From: Bombella sp. ESL0385
GTDB taxonomy: Bacteria; Pseudomonadota; Alphaproteobacteria; Acetobacterales; Acetobacteraceae
DNA: 64,000 nt
Reading direction: 5' to 3'
Assembly (NCBI RefSeq): GCF_009725755.1
Contig: NZ_WNIJ01000001.1
Coordinates: 62,001 to 126,000 of the forward strand
In this document: in pieces, positions 9,251-17,999 of the stretch
How the letters are laid out: each line of letters starts with the position of its first letter
Numbering within the stretch: the first letter of the stretch is position 1
Notes under the pieces: model-generated
What the model was told of the DNA's origin: nothing
Seen by the model: the letters and a program-made list of their open reading frames with translations, nothing else
Database searches by the model: none
Translations under genes and position numbers: made by a program

Positions 9251-10618
9251 TTATGCGTGAGGCGGGGGTGATGCAGTGGAGGCCTGCCGGATTTCGCGCT
9301 CATGGGGGAGGATGATTTTATGCCGGCGGAGATAGGTAACCCCCATAATGGCGAATGTAATGAGTGTAGCGAGGAACATTCCCAGCGCATAGGCCAGCCC
9401 TGCCCCATTAAGCCCGTAATGATTGCCTAGATAAATGAGTAAGGGGACGTAGCATATTACAGAGCAAAGCTGGGCGAGCATGATGTAATGAGAGCGGCCC
9501 GCGGTATAGAGGACGCCTTCCATCGGCAGCCCTGCGGTAAAAAAGACAAGGGAGGGGGACATCCACATCATCAAGGTTGCAGCATCGCCAAAACGATGGC
9601 CGAAGATGCTGATAACAGGTTTGCCGCCAAGATAAACAATGAGCATAGCGACAAGGCCAAAAACGGCGGAGAGGGCACTTGTACGCAGGGCAAGCTTCCA
9701 CGGGGCGGGGGTGCGTGGGTCCATCAGCACGACTTCAGGGTAATAGCTTTTCTCAAGGAGTTTGGCTGGGCGTTGGACAGCGTCTAAAAACTCCATTGCG
9801 AGGGAATAAAGCCCCGCTGCGGAGGTGCTGACAATGCGTCCGACAAGCAATTTGCTGATAGGCTCCCATACGGTTTCTAAAAGTGTGGTGATGCTGGCTG
9901 TCCAGACAAAGCCCCATAGCCCTTTGGGCATTTGGCGGGAGGCTTTAATGATGCTGGGTCTTAAAGTAGCGAGCAAATCATGGCGTTTTAGCTCAAGGAG
10001 AGCTGTCCCCCATAGGTAAAGCTGCCCCGCTAATGTGGCGCAATACCAAGCAATGACAAAGCCTGTTAATTTTGTGCCACTTAACCACGCTAAGAGACAA
10101 CCTAACGCGCGAACCGCAGGGGTGATGAGCTGCTGACGGGAGACAAGGTCGATACGGTCGAATAAGCGGAGGATACCATAAGGGGCAGTGCTGCCAAGGC
10201 CGGGGATTAAGGTACAATAAAGCAGAACAAGGGCTGTGTGTTGGTCATGAACATCTAACATCTTCCCAAAAAAGAGGAAGGCTAACGCTCCTAGGACCAT
10301 GGAGAGTAACCCGGCGCATATATCAAGCCCAATAGCGAGGTTAATGCTGTTTTGCACCATGGTCCGTTCCCCTTTCTTCCAAGGGATGGCTGAATAATGC
10401 AACACAATTTGCCAGCTTTGGAATTGCCCCATTGCGGCGATAGTTTCGATATAAGAGGCGATAAGGGTGAGGACACCAAAATCATGCGGGTGCAAGGTAC
10501 GCCCGGTGCTGACAAGGGCGAGTAGTCCGATGATGGCCCCAATTAATTTGGTAGAGCCGAGTTTACCTGCGTTTTTAAGAACAACACGAAAGAGATCATC
10601 GCTAAATAGACCCTTCAT
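9251..10618 (-). CDS. Polysaccharide/lipid-linked oligosaccharide flippase (Wzx-like, MOP superfamily)
   Basis: A 455-residue inner-membrane protein with about 12-14 predicted helices and the N-terminal pattern of O-antigen and exopolysaccharide flippases (GSTKLIGAIIGLLALVSTGR, then ILTLIASYIETIAAMG). Such proteins move undecaprenyl-linked sugar units to the periplasm. It lacks any linked polymerase in this stretch. Its start overlaps the stop of the upstream phosphatase gene by four bases (ATGA), implying one operon of phosphatase, flippase and the unknown membrane protein. The specific glycan cannot be told from sequence. Confidence 0.85.
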   Translation of the reverse strand: MKGLFSDDLFRVVLKNAGKLGSTKLIGAIIGLLALVSTGRTLHPHDFGVLTLIASYIETIAAMGQFQSWQIVLHYSAIPWKKGERTMVQNSINLAIGLDICAGLLSMVLGALAFLFFGKMLDVHDQHTALVLLYCTLIPGLGSTAPYGILRLFDRIDLVSRQQLITPAVRALGCLLAWLSGTKLTGFVIAWYCATLAGQLYLWGTALLELKRHDLLATLRPSIIKASRQMPKGLWGFVWTASITTLLETVWEPISKLLVGRIVSTSAAGLYSLAMEFLDAVQRPAKLLEKSYYPEVVLMDPRTPAPWKLALRTSALSAVFGLVAMLIVYLGGKPVISIFGHRFGDAATLMMWMSPSLVFFTAGLPMEGVLYTAGRSHYIMLAQLCSVICYVPLLIYLGNHYGLNGAGLAYALGMFLATLITFAIMGVTYLRRHKIILPHEREIRQASTASPPPHA

Positions 10619-11310
10619 GCTGCGTTGGTCCCGAAATCTGGTAGTTCATTGATCGTAACAACGCGCCATTGTCCGGCAATATGCTCGATGATGGTGAGAG
10701 AAAGATTTTGGATGCAAAAGCGCAAAGCTGTCTCAGCAGGGATGGCAAGGCAATGCGATAAGGCCATACGAATAGCCCCCCCATGGCTGAGGATAATCAT
10801 GTCTCGCCCCGCATATTGTTGGGCGAGTTTATTAAGCGCATGGCCAACACGGTGGCGGACATCAAGCATGGTTTCGCCCTCTGGGGGGCATTCATCAGCG
10901 GCGATAGACCAAAAGGGACCGGTGGGCTTGCTGAGCAAGGCAGGGAAGTCTTTATGAGGGGTCCCGTTCCATTGTCCGATAGATTGTTCGGCAAAGGCGG
11001 GGTCAATGGTAAGGGGGATCGATAATTTCCCGGCTTTTTGGATGGTATGGCCTGTTTGCTGAGCCCGCTTTAGAGGGGAGGAAAACCATAGGGCCTGATG
11101 TGGTAGGCGGCGTGCTAAGGCATGGTAGGCAGCCTTTTGGCTGGTAAGGTGGTGCGTACAAAGGGGGACATCAAGCGAGCCATACATGGTCTTGCGTGCG
11201 TTGGCTTCAACAATCGCATGGCGGACCAACCAGAAGCGCGTAACCCCAGAGGGAAGCTCTGGCCCATCCAGAAAATGCTCTTGGGGGTCTGGCATGGCAG
11301 GCTGCGGCAC
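10615..11310 (-). CDS. Histidine phosphatase family protein
   Basis: A phosphoglycerate-mutase-like phosphatase of 231 residues. The catalytic RH pair is at residues 30-31 (LVRHAIVEAN), the second conserved RAQQT and E (PPEGETM) are present, and the late LSHGG supplies the second catalytic His. Substrates of this broad family range from alpha-ribazole phosphate to sugar phosphates. The operon with a flippase hints at a sugar-phosphate or nucleotide-sugar role, but that is inference. The start may be GTG 11310 (AGG upstream) or ATG 11295. Confidence 0.85.
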   Translation of the reverse strand: MPQPAMPDPQEHFLDGPELPSGVTRFWLVRHAIVEANARKTMYGSLDVPLCTHHLTSQKAAYHALARRLPHQALWFSSPLKRAQQTGHTIQKAGKLSIPLTIDPAFAEQSIGQWNGTPHKDFPALLSKPTGPFWSIAADECPPEGETMLDVRHRVGHALNKLAQQYAGRDMIILSHGGAIRMALSHCLAIPAETALRFCIQNLSLTIIEHIAGQWRVVTINELPDFGTNAA

Positions 11311-11565
11311 GTAAACCTCATTGGCTCAATGAACATACAACGACCCCCGTATGGATATTGCCCACGGGTAAATCGCTACCTTACGATAAGGGCGCATAGC
11401 CGGGAACGGAACAAGCCTCAAGAAGAAGTTGCATAAATTGCGTAAATGTTAGCATTTTTATGGGCCGGAAGGGAGATGAATCACCTTTTGCTTTTAGAGA
11501 TGATTTATAAAGTAGGATGAATCTGTTAAGGTCAGAGTACGAGCTAGGATTAAGGATAAAGAGCG

Positions 11566-11748
11566 ATGAAAGCCACAGCAGGGCCCGTTAATCTAACACG
11601 TTTGGGCAGGTTCGTCCGTACTGTGTGGCCTAAGGGCAATAATGAGGTGTTTGTCATAGATGGCAAATGCTTGATTTTATTCCATGTCGTTATCGTTATG
11701 CTCCTTATCGTCTTCCATTGGAAATTGATGGGTCTGCAAGATTTCTAA
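11566..11748 (+). CDS. Small hypothetical membrane protein
   Basis: A 60-residue open frame with a basic N-terminal part and one C-terminal membrane helix (CLILFHVVIVMLLIVFHWKL). A purine-rich AAGGATAAAGAG stretch precedes the ATG. Its last bases overlap the 3' end of the convergent znuB gene. No family is recognised. It could be a genuine small inner-membrane protein or a chance frame. Confidence 0.4.
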   Translation: MKATAGPVNLTRLGRFVRTVWPKGNNEVFVIDGKCLILFHVVIVMLLIVFHWKLMGLQDF

Positions 11749-12557
11749 AACGAGCGTTTGAGAAAGCTGGCTAGAGCATAAAGCCCAACCCCGCCCAAGC
11801 TTATCCAAAAAGGGAGGGGAATATCGCTATACCAAGAGAGGATCAGCCCTCCCCAAGAGAGGAGTAAGGCCCCGAGGATAGAGCAGAGAATCCCCTTAAA
11901 GGGGGAAAGCCCTAGTTTTAAGGACGCCGCTGCTGGGCCGATCATGAGGCTAAAACAGAGCAACGCCCCGGCAATTTCAGCACAGGCGGCAGAGGCTAAG
12001 GCGGCGAGGAGGAGGAAAAGCTGCCCAAGCCGAGAGGCGGAGAGGCCTTGTGCCTGCGCTAGGCTGGGGGCCATGCTGATAAAGAGCAAGGGCCGCCAGA
12101 GGAGTGCCAGCCCTCCAAGGCAGAGAAGGGTGAGGAGAGCAAGGATGCCCAAGCTTGGGAGGTCCAAGCCTAAAACATCCCCAAAGAGGAGTGTGGTCGC
12201 TTGGGAGGAAGCCCCGTTAGCCTCATGCAAGCATAGCACCCCTATACCGAGGCTTGCTGCGAGGATAAGCCCTGTCATCATATCGCGCTGGGCGGGATGA
12301 TGTTTGCTGCGTCCCTCATGGCCCATAAAGGCCCCGCCTAACATGCTGGTGGCAATCATTCCCCATAAAGGGGAGATATGGAGCCACACAGCCGCTGCGG
12401 CCCCGCTAAAGCCGATATGGGGTAGGGCATGGGCTGCAAAAGCTTGCCGCCGGAGGAGGAGGCACCACCCTAAGCTCCCTGCGAGGAGCGAGACGAGAAA
12501 ACAGCCAATAAAAGCATGTTGCATAAAGGGGAAGGCGAGAAAGGATGGCTCAACCAT
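11745..12557 (-). CDS. znuB: Zinc ABC transporter permease ZnuB
   Basis: A metal-type (ABC-3) permease of 270 residues with about seven to eight membrane helices and the family's early segment GSLGWCLLLRRQAFAAHALPHIGFSGAAAA. It forms the membrane channel that passes Zn2+ from ZnuA to the cytoplasm, powered by ZnuC. Its start overlaps the end of znuC. Zinc rather than manganese is favoured by the Zur-like operator ahead of znuA. It ends three bases inside a small convergent reading frame. Confidence 0.9.
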   Translation of the reverse strand: MVEPSFLAFPFMQHAFIGCFLVSLLAGSLGWCLLLRRQAFAAHALPHIGFSGAAAAVWLHISPLWGMIATSMLGGAFMGHEGRSKHHPAQRDMMTGLILAASLGIGVLCLHEANGASSQATTLLFGDVLGLDLPSLGILALLTLLCLGGLALLWRPLLFISMAPSLAQAQGLSASRLGQLFLLLAALASAACAEIAGALLCFSLMIGPAAASLKLGLSPFKGILCSILGALLLSWGGLILSWYSDIPLPFWISLGGVGLYALASFLKRSF

Positions 12558-13212
12558 GGATGTGCCCTCTTGCTAACGTCACCTCACGCACAGGCAGGGG
12601 GAGAGAGGCTGTCTCTAAAGGGCCATGAGCGGTGATGAGGATATTGACCCCTCGCTGTTGGTATAATTGCCCAAAAAGCTGGAGCAACGCCTTATGGTTT
12701 TGTGTGTCCAAAGCGGCGAAAGGCTCATCAAGGATGAGGAGTTTAGGGTTATTAGCGAGGGCTTGGGCGAGGGCGATGCGTTGCCTCTCCCCGCCAGAGA
12801 GGCAGCCTAGCGGGCGATGGGCGAGGGGGAGCGCATTAACATCTCTTAGGAGGGTCTCGGCGTGATGGCGGGTGGTTTTGCTAGAGAAGGGAAAGCCCCA
12901 ATGCGCGCCGTTAAGGCAGGCCTTCACATGGCTGATGACGGGGAGCATCGGGGCCGTTTGGTCCGCTTTTTGGGGCATATAACCACATTGATGCCGTGCA
13001 ACGTCTGGTGGGTGGCCAAGGAGGAGGAGCGTGCCGCTTTGGTGGGGGAGTATGCCCAATAAGGCGCGGAGGACGCATGTTTTCCCCGCCCCATTATGGC
13101 CCCGGAGGATGGTTAGGCCCGTTAAGGGGAGGTCGAATGTAGCGTGGTTGAGAATAGACTGGGAGCCCACACGCAGGCTGACATCCTGAGCAGAGAGATG
13201 AGCCTCCTTCAT
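12550..13212 (-). CDS. znuC: Zinc ABC transporter ATP-binding protein ZnuC
   Basis: A 220-residue ABC ATPase. Walker A GHNGAGKT, signature LSGGERQR, Walker B LLILDEPFAALD and the H-loop His (ITAHG) are all visible. The ATG at 13212 overlaps the znuA stop (ATGA), so translation is coupled. A 22-residue upstream extension would run inside znuA and is rejected. An AGGAGG lies just inside the coding start, not upstream. It energises zinc uptake with ZnuA and ZnuB. Confidence 0.92.
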   Translation of the reverse strand: MKEAHLSAQDVSLRVGSQSILNHATFDLPLTGLTILRGHNGAGKTCVLRALLGILPHQSGTLLLLGHPPDVARHQCGYMPQKADQTAPMLPVISHVKACLNGAHWGFPFSSKTTRHHAETLLRDVNALPLAHRPLGCLSGGERQRIALAQALANNPKLLILDEPFAALDTQNHKALLQLFGQLYQQRGVNILITAHGPLETASLPLPVREVTLARGHIHG

Positions 13213-14108
13213 GGTGTGGCCTGTTGGGTGAGGGTGGTTTCTATAATGGTGAGGATGTGGCCTAGCCAGTCCTGCCAATGCAGCCCAGCGGGGAGGCTCT
13301 CGCCGATCGTGATGATGGGGATGTGCGCTTGTTGGGTGAGGGCTTCCACCGCGTGGGCTTGGGGGGCCTCAAGGGCGGGGTTGCGTACAAGGAAGCGAAT
13401 CTCTTTGTGTTGAATTGCGGTTTCAAGCTGGGCTGTATCGCGCGGGGAGAGGCCGGATTCGTTCATCAAGGCTCTAGCCCAGCCTTCATCAATCATATGC
13501 AGCCCCGCAGCGTAAAGGAGGCGTTCCCCTGCCGGTTCGGTCATGGCGAAGGGGGCGTTAGGGACGACATGGCGAAGTCGCTCTAGCTGAGTGGAGAGGC
13601 GAGCCACATCACGCTCAAAACGAGCAAGATTTTGGCTGATGTCTGCGCGCGCTTGGGGCCTGTTTGTGCTGAGCCATTCCGCAATGCGCTGCGCTGTTTT
13701 GTGGACCGTGGGGAGGTCGAAAAAGAGATGTGGGTCATCACCTATATGCCAGTCAGCATAATCGGCGGCGATAAAAAGCTTGGATGAGGCCGCATGTAAT
13801 GGCTTGGCCCAATCATCATACGTAGCCCCATTGAGCAAGATAGCATCACTTTGCGCGAGCTGCTGGGCCATAAGGGGGGAGGGCTGTAGATGGTGCGGGT
13901 CTAGCCCTTCACTATGGATGAGTGCGTAAGTTTGCACCGTAGAGCCGCCAACTTGCTGGGCAATATCACACCATACAGCTTCCACACAGCTTAGCCGCAG
14001 GGCGGGGGCGGCGTTTGAGGGCTGTTGGGCATAGGCGGGGATGGCAAGGAGGCTAAGGATTAGGCGTAAAAAACGCGGTATATGCGCTAAAAGACGCAGA
14101 ACAAACAT
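13209..14108 (-). CDS. znuA: Zinc ABC transporter substrate-binding protein ZnuA
   Basis: A periplasmic cluster A-I metal-binding protein of 299 residues. A signal peptide (LRLILSLLAIPAYA) precedes the mature start AQQPS. Likely metal-ligand regions are LDPHHLQPSP and DDPHLFFDLP, with a conserved late Glu/His region; the His-rich acidic loop of enterobacterial ZnuA is weak or absent. The open frame runs upstream through tRNA-Ala, so I take ATG 14108 (or 14117). The Zur box ends 27 bases ahead. First gene of znuA-znuC-znuB. Confidence 0.9.
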   Translation of the reverse strand: MFVLRLLAHIPRFLRLILSLLAIPAYAQQPSNAAPALRLSCVEAVWCDIAQQVGGSTVQTYALIHSEGLDPHHLQPSPLMAQQLAQSDAILLNGATYDDWAKPLHAASSKLFIAADYADWHIGDDPHLFFDLPTVHKTAQRIAEWLSTNRPQARADISQNLARFERDVARLSTQLERLRHVVPNAPFAMTEPAGERLLYAAGLHMIDEGWARALMNESGLSPRDTAQLETAIQHKEIRFLVRNPALEAPQAHAVEALTQQAHIPIITIGESLPAGLHWQDWLGHILTIIETTLTQQATP

Positions 14109-14134
14109 ACAGGACATCCAAGCCGAGACCGTAG

Positions 14135-14157
14135 GTAATGTTATATAATAACATTTT
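14135..14157. promoter_or_regulatory. Zur operator upstream of znuACB
   Basis: A perfect inverted repeat AATGTTAT / ATAACATT separated by ATA sits 27 bases before znuA. The 23-base site matches the enterobacterial Zur-box consensus (arms GAAATGTTAT and ATAACATTTC) at all but about three positions. Zur with Zn2+ would bind here to repress import when zinc is ample. The zur gene itself is not in the window. Confidence 0.82.
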
Positions 14158-14253
14158 CTTAGCAAAAAGAAACGTCTGCATAAGGCGAACCGATCATCAA
14201 TAGGATGGCAGCACGGTAAGGCTTCGGAGAAGTGTCTTATTTTAAGAGGAAAA

Positions 14254-14329
<76 letters not shown>

Positions 14330-14433
14330 ACATTTATATCAGAACGCACATAATGCGCCTGTGGGGAGGGATATACCCCCCTCATTGGAGAAAAGGCAAG
14401 AGGGAAAGTTATTTTTTCCGTAAAATATTATTG

Positions 14434-15024
14434 TTAGGAGGGAAGAATCTTCCGCTCCCGCAGGGCATGGAGAAGGGGCAGTAATGGTAAGCCTGCAATG
14501 GCATCATGCCCTCCCTCAATGAGATGAAAGAGCTGAATCCCCATTCCTTCAATCCGATAACAGCCAACACAGGCTAATAAGGCGGTGCCTTCTTTATGGA
14601 GGTAGGCGTCCAAAAAGGCGGGGGAGAAAGACCGCATAGTTAAGCGGGGGCTTTCGCTATGCGCCCACGATTCTTGGCCGTCCTTCCATAGGGTTAAAGC
14701 GGTATGGAGGGCGTGGGTTTTGCCCCGAAGGGTGAGGAGATGGGAGCGGGCTTCCTCCATTGTGCGGGCTTTGGCAAAGGCTGTGCCCTCTAGGTCTAAA
14801 AGCTGGTCTGCTGCGAGGATGTAGCGATGAGGGAAGGCAGAGCTTGCCGCGCGGGCTTTGGCACGGGCGAGGATGAGGGCTGTCTCGCGGAGGGAAAGCC
14901 CTTCCTGTTCGGCGTGTTGACGTAGGGCGTCCTCATCCACCGCAACGGGATGTGTGGTTATAGGCACGCCCGCCTCTTGGAGGAGTTGGCGGCGTATGGC
15001 GGAACCACTGGCAAGGATGAGCAT
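14434..15024 (-). CDS. maf: Maf-family nucleoside triphosphate pyrophosphatase
   Basis: A 196-residue Maf/YceF-type NTP pyrophosphatase, thought to clear non-canonical or modified nucleotides. The N-terminal ILASGSAIRRQLL corresponds to the family's SxSPRR motif with Ala-Ile in place of the usual Pro; the conserved VDE and the AADQLL motif follow. It is divergent from hemE. maf beside hemE is a familiar alphaproteobacterial arrangement close to the replication origin. A second Maf paralog is at 36314-36934. Confidence 0.88.
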   Translation of the reverse strand: MLILASGSAIRRQLLQEAGVPITTHPVAVDEDALRQHAEQEGLSLRETALILARAKARAASSAFPHRYILAADQLLDLEGTAFAKARTMEEARSHLLTLRGKTHALHTALTLWKDGQESWAHSESPRLTMRSFSPAFLDAYLHKEGTALLACVGCYRIEGMGIQLFHLIEGGHDAIAGLPLLPLLHALRERKILPS

Positions 15025-15050
15025 GAAGGCACCTTTGGTTGGGGGATGTG

Positions 15051-15070
15051 AGGCTATAATATCATAGCCT
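15051..15070. repeat. Perfect palindrome in maf-hemE divergent promoter region
   Basis: Seven-base arms AGGCTAT and ATAGCCT flank a six-base spacer AATATC, between the divergent starts of maf and hemE. It could be an operator or a small hairpin. A separate pair of direct repeats, AGGATAAGCA at about 15136 and 15166, follows with a 30-base period; the second includes the hemE ribosome site. No good DnaA box was seen. Confidence 0.55.
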
Positions 15071-15177
15071 TATAAGCGTTGCTTTAAGGAAAGTCCGGTT
15101 ATTCCAGAGTTGACGCTTGCCGCCTCTCCAAGGCAAGGATAAGCAACATATTAGGATATGAGAGCAGGATAAGCAGC

Positions 15178-16242
15178 ATGACGCAGCAGCAAAGCGGAAG
15201 CCTAGCGACGCAGACAATACGCCACAAACCGCTTTTGCGCGCGTTAAAGGGGGAGGCTGTATGGCCCCCGCCTGTATGGCTGATGCGCCAAGCGGGGCGA
15301 TATTTGCCGGAGTTCCGCGCGATGCGAGAGCAGGCGGATTTTCTCACACGCTGTATGACGCCGGAGATTGCTGTCGAGCTGACCATACAACCCATCCGCC
15401 GTTATGGGATGGATGGGGCGATTTTATTCTCCGATATTCTTATCCTCCCTTGGGCGATGGGGCAGGACCTTCGCTTTGAGGAAGGGCGCGGCCCCGTCAT
15501 GACGCCCATCCGTGATGAAGCTGACCTCGCTCGGCTGGATGAAGGCCGCGTGATGGAGGCTGTAGCCCCTGTGCGGGAGGCGTTGCGCCGCTTGCGGGTG
15601 GAGTTGCCAGCAGAGACAACCTTGCTCGGTTTTGCGGGCAGCCCCTTTACGGTGGCGTGTTATATGGTGGAGGGTGGTAGCTCTCGTGATTTTGCCCATA
15701 TTCGGGCGATGATGCAGCAGAACCCGGCTTTGTTTGATAAGCTTATGGCGTTGCTGACCCGCAGCACGGCGGAGATGCTCTGTGGGCAGATTGAGGCCGG
15801 GGCGGAAGCGGTCATGTTGTTTGATTCATGGGCGGGGATTCTCCCACCAGAGGCTTTCCGCCGTTATGTGATTGAGCCAACAAAGCAGATTGTTGCCCAT
15901 ATTCGCGCACGTTACCCTGATGTTCCGTTGATTGGTTTCCCTCGCCTTGGGGGTGTTATGGTTGCGGAATATGCCGAGAAAACGGGCATTAACACCTTAG
16001 CGTTAGACACGGTGGCCGATATGGCCAAAGTGGCGGAGATGGTCCCCCCAAGCGTGACCTTACAAGGTAATCTCGACCCTATGATTTTGCTAAATGGTGG
16101 TGAGGCGTTGCAGGAAGAAGCGCGCCGTATTCGTGATAGTCTAAAAGGGCGGCCACATGTGTTTAATCTGGGCCATGGGGTGATAAAAACCACACCGCCA
16201 GAGCATGTTGCTACATTAGTTGAGACAATAAGGAGCGTCTAA
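15178..16242 (+). CDS. hemE: Uroporphyrinogen decarboxylase
   Basis: HemE removes four carboxyl groups from uroporphyrinogen III to give coproporphyrinogen III in cytoplasmic haem synthesis. The 354-residue protein carries the hallmark PVWLMRQAGRYLPEF near residue 35, with the catalytic Arg residues, and the GFAGSPFTVACYMVEG segment. AGGA lies eight bases before the ATG. It heads a tight run with a HAD phosphatase (3-base gap) and hemJ, another haem gene. Confidence 0.97.
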   Translation: MTQQQSGSLATQTIRHKPLLRALKGEAVWPPPVWLMRQAGRYLPEFRAMREQADFLTRCMTPEIAVELTIQPIRRYGMDGAILFSDILILPWAMGQDLRFEEGRGPVMTPIRDEADLARLDEGRVMEAVAPVREALRRLRVELPAETTLLGFAGSPFTVACYMVEGGSSRDFAHIRAMMQQNPALFDKLMALLTRSTAEMLCGQIEAGAEAVMLFDSWAGILPPEAFRRYVIEPTKQIVAHIRARYPDVPLIGFPRLGGVMVAEYAEKTGINTLALDTVADMAKVAEMVPPSVTLQGNLDPMILLNGGEALQEEARRIRDSLKGRPHVFNLGHGVIKTTPPEHVATLVETIRSV

Positions 16243-16245
16243 AAC

Positions 16246-16944
16246 ATGAAGGACGCCTTAAGAGCGGGCATTAAGCTTGTCATTTTTGATTGTGATGGCG
16301 TGCTGATTGATAGTGAAGCCCCTGCTTGCCGTGGCACGGCGCGTTTTGCGCGCTCGGTCGGGCTGGATATTTCGGATGAGGAGGGCATAGCGCGCTTTGC
16401 AGGGAAGGCCTTGCCGCAGGTTATTGCGGAGATGGAGGCAGAGCTTGGCCATCCCCTCCCCCCTGATACACATGCCACAATGCATGCGAATTTGGTGGCC
16501 TTGATGAAGCAGGGGGTTGAGCCCATAGCGGGGGCTATTACGCTTTTAGAAGCGTTAAAGAAACGCCATATCCCTGTGCGTGTTGGCTCTAACTCCTCTG
16601 TGATGGAGATGGAGGCTAAGTTTGGCCATACAGGGATGGACCGCCTGCTCGCACCGGAGCGGATTCATTCAGCAGCGGATATGGGGGCCCCCAAGCCGGA
16701 CCCGGCTGTCTATCTCCATGGCGCGGCTGAGGAAGGTGTCAGGCCAGAGCAAACCGTGGTGATTGAGGACAGCGATACTGGGGCTGAGGCCGCACGCCGG
16801 GCGGGGATGTCGTGCATTTTACTGCGCCCTGCCAGCCATCCGCTGCCGCCCTTTTGGCCAGTGGAGGGGTTTGTGCGGGTAGAGCATTTGGATGAGGTGC
16901 TTCCCCTTTTAGAGCCAGCTTTGGCTCCAGAACTACAACAATAA
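16246..16944 (+). CDS. HAD-superfamily phosphatase (beta-phosphoglucomutase/Gph-like)
   Basis: A 232-residue HAD hydrolase. Motif I is FDCDGVLIDSE (nucleophile Asp15, acid-base Asp17), motif II is GSNSS, the motif III Lys lies in APKPDP, and motif IV is VIEDSDTGAEAA. The alpha-helical cap inserted after motif I (subclass IA) suits phosphoglycolate phosphatases and phosphoglucomutase-like enzymes. The physiological substrate is not clear. It is placed between hemE and hemJ, likely co-transcribed. Confidence 0.88.
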   Translation: MKDALRAGIKLVIFDCDGVLIDSEAPACRGTARFARSVGLDISDEEGIARFAGKALPQVIAEMEAELGHPLPPDTHATMHANLVALMKQGVEPIAGAITLLEALKKRHIPVRVGSNSSVMEMEAKFGHTGMDRLLAPERIHSAADMGAPKPDPAVYLHGAAEEGVRPEQTVVIEDSDTGAEAARRAGMSCILLRPASHPLPPFWPVEGFVRVEHLDEVLPLLEPALAPELQQ

Positions 16945-16962
16945 CGTTGGGGAGGGGTGGTA

Positions 16963-17409
16963 ATGCAGCTATTTTTACTGACACATCTTAGCTGGTTTGT
17001 CGCACTGCATATTATGGCGTTTGTCTCATGGATGGCAGGGCTGTTTTATTTGCCGCGTTTATTTGTCTATCACACGCAAATGGCCCCGAACTCTGAAGAA
17101 TATGCGCGCTTTTGCCTGATGGAACGGCGTCTGCAACGTCAGATTATGGCCCCTGCGATGGTGGTGACGTTTTTTACCGGGGCTTTGATGGCCTCCCTCC
17201 CCGGTGTGGTGGATTGGTCGGCTTTATGGTGGTGGGTGAAGATAGTCTGCCTCTTTGGGATGTTCGCTTTCCATGGGGCTTGTGCGGTATGGCGGCGTGG
17301 CTTTGCCGAAGGGCACAACCACCATCGCGAGCGGTTTTACCGCATCGCTAATGAAGTCCCCACCATTTTGATGATTGTGATTGTAATTATGATTGTGGTG
17401 CGGCCTTAA
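16963..17409 (+). CDS. hemJ: Protoporphyrinogen IX oxidase HemJ
   Basis: HemJ is the membrane-bound, haem-dependent protoporphyrinogen IX oxidase of many alphaproteobacteria. The 148-residue protein has four membrane helices and the conserved His-containing segment HIMAFVSWMAGLFYLPRLFVYH, plus a late Arg/Lys-rich loop. ATG 16963 is preceded by GGGGAGG at optimal spacing; an upstream in-frame GTG overlaps that site. Proximity to hemE supports a haem role. Confidence 0.92.
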   Translation: MQLFLLTHLSWFVALHIMAFVSWMAGLFYLPRLFVYHTQMAPNSEEYARFCLMERRLQRQIMAPAMVVTFFTGALMASLPGVVDWSALWWWVKIVCLFGMFAFHGACAVWRRGFAEGHNHHRERFYRIANEVPTILMIVIVIMIVVRP

Positions 17410-17436
17410 TAGGGGGAAGGGAAGCCTCCCCCTATT
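17408..17436. terminator. Hairpin between convergent hemJ and DUF805 gene
   Basis: A nine-base inverted repeat AATAGGGGG / CCCCCTATT begins at the hemJ stop codon and ends six bases from the end of the convergent gene. Without a clean T run it is a weak intrinsic terminator, but the position suits a bidirectional one. Confidence 0.6.
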
Positions 17437-17442
17437 GTGCTG

Positions 17443-17916
17443 TTAGGCTAACGGGGCCGGGCCGTAGTCATTATCGTGGGGTTGGCTTTTTAAGCAGAAG
17501 AAAATAAAGAGCGGAATAGTCCCAACAACCGTAAGGGTTAGTAGCAACCACCAACCAGACCGGCCTACATCATGCAGCCGCCTTACGCTTGTAGTAACGA
17601 TAGGAAGCGTAAGGGAGAAGAGGAGAATATAGAAGAGAAAGACAAAGTACGCATAGAGGGATAGTGTAATAATACAATCAGCTCCTAATCTAGCATCTAT
17701 CGACTGTGTGATGGATAAGATTTTAGATATTTCATAAAAATGAAGTGCAATTATTATCATAATAGAAGCGCAAAACAATTTAAGAAGGAACGTAAAGAGG
17801 CATAGAAACCAGAAGTCCCCACGTGTTGCACGGCCTGTAAATTTAGCATAGTTGTTAAAGACATTATGCAGGCTTTGTAAAAAGAACGATCTTTTCTTGA
17901 CCATATTAGTCATCAT
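17443..17916 (-). CDS. DUF805 family membrane protein (copy 1)
   Basis: A 157-residue inner-membrane protein of the DUF805 family, whose signature RRLHDVGRSGWW sits near residue 115 between predicted helices. The N-terminal region (FNNYAKFTGRATRGDFW) is also typical. Function is unknown. It lies at one side of a frameshifted FRG gene, with a second DUF805 gene at the other side, on the same strand and with similar AT-richer composition. Confidence 0.85.
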   Translation of the reverse strand: MMTNMVKKRSFFLQSLHNVFNNYAKFTGRATRGDFWFLCLFTFLLKLFCASIMIIIALHFYEISKILSITQSIDARLGADCIITLSLYAYFVFLFYILLFSLTLPIVTTSVRRLHDVGRSGWWLLLTLTVVGTIPLFIFFCLKSQPHDNDYGPAPLA

Positions 17917-17999
17917 TATCCTCGAAAATGAGCAAGGGAGAGGGATTCTCCCCTTTAATGGCCCAGAAACATAAAGGGCGTGTTAATGTGATGCAACGG

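Noticed and set aside
15025-15177. Chromosomal replication origin between maf and hemE
   Set aside because: Gene context is suggestive, but there is no convincing DnaA box, no AT-rich unwinding stretch of usual length, and the gap is short. Kept only as a possibility.
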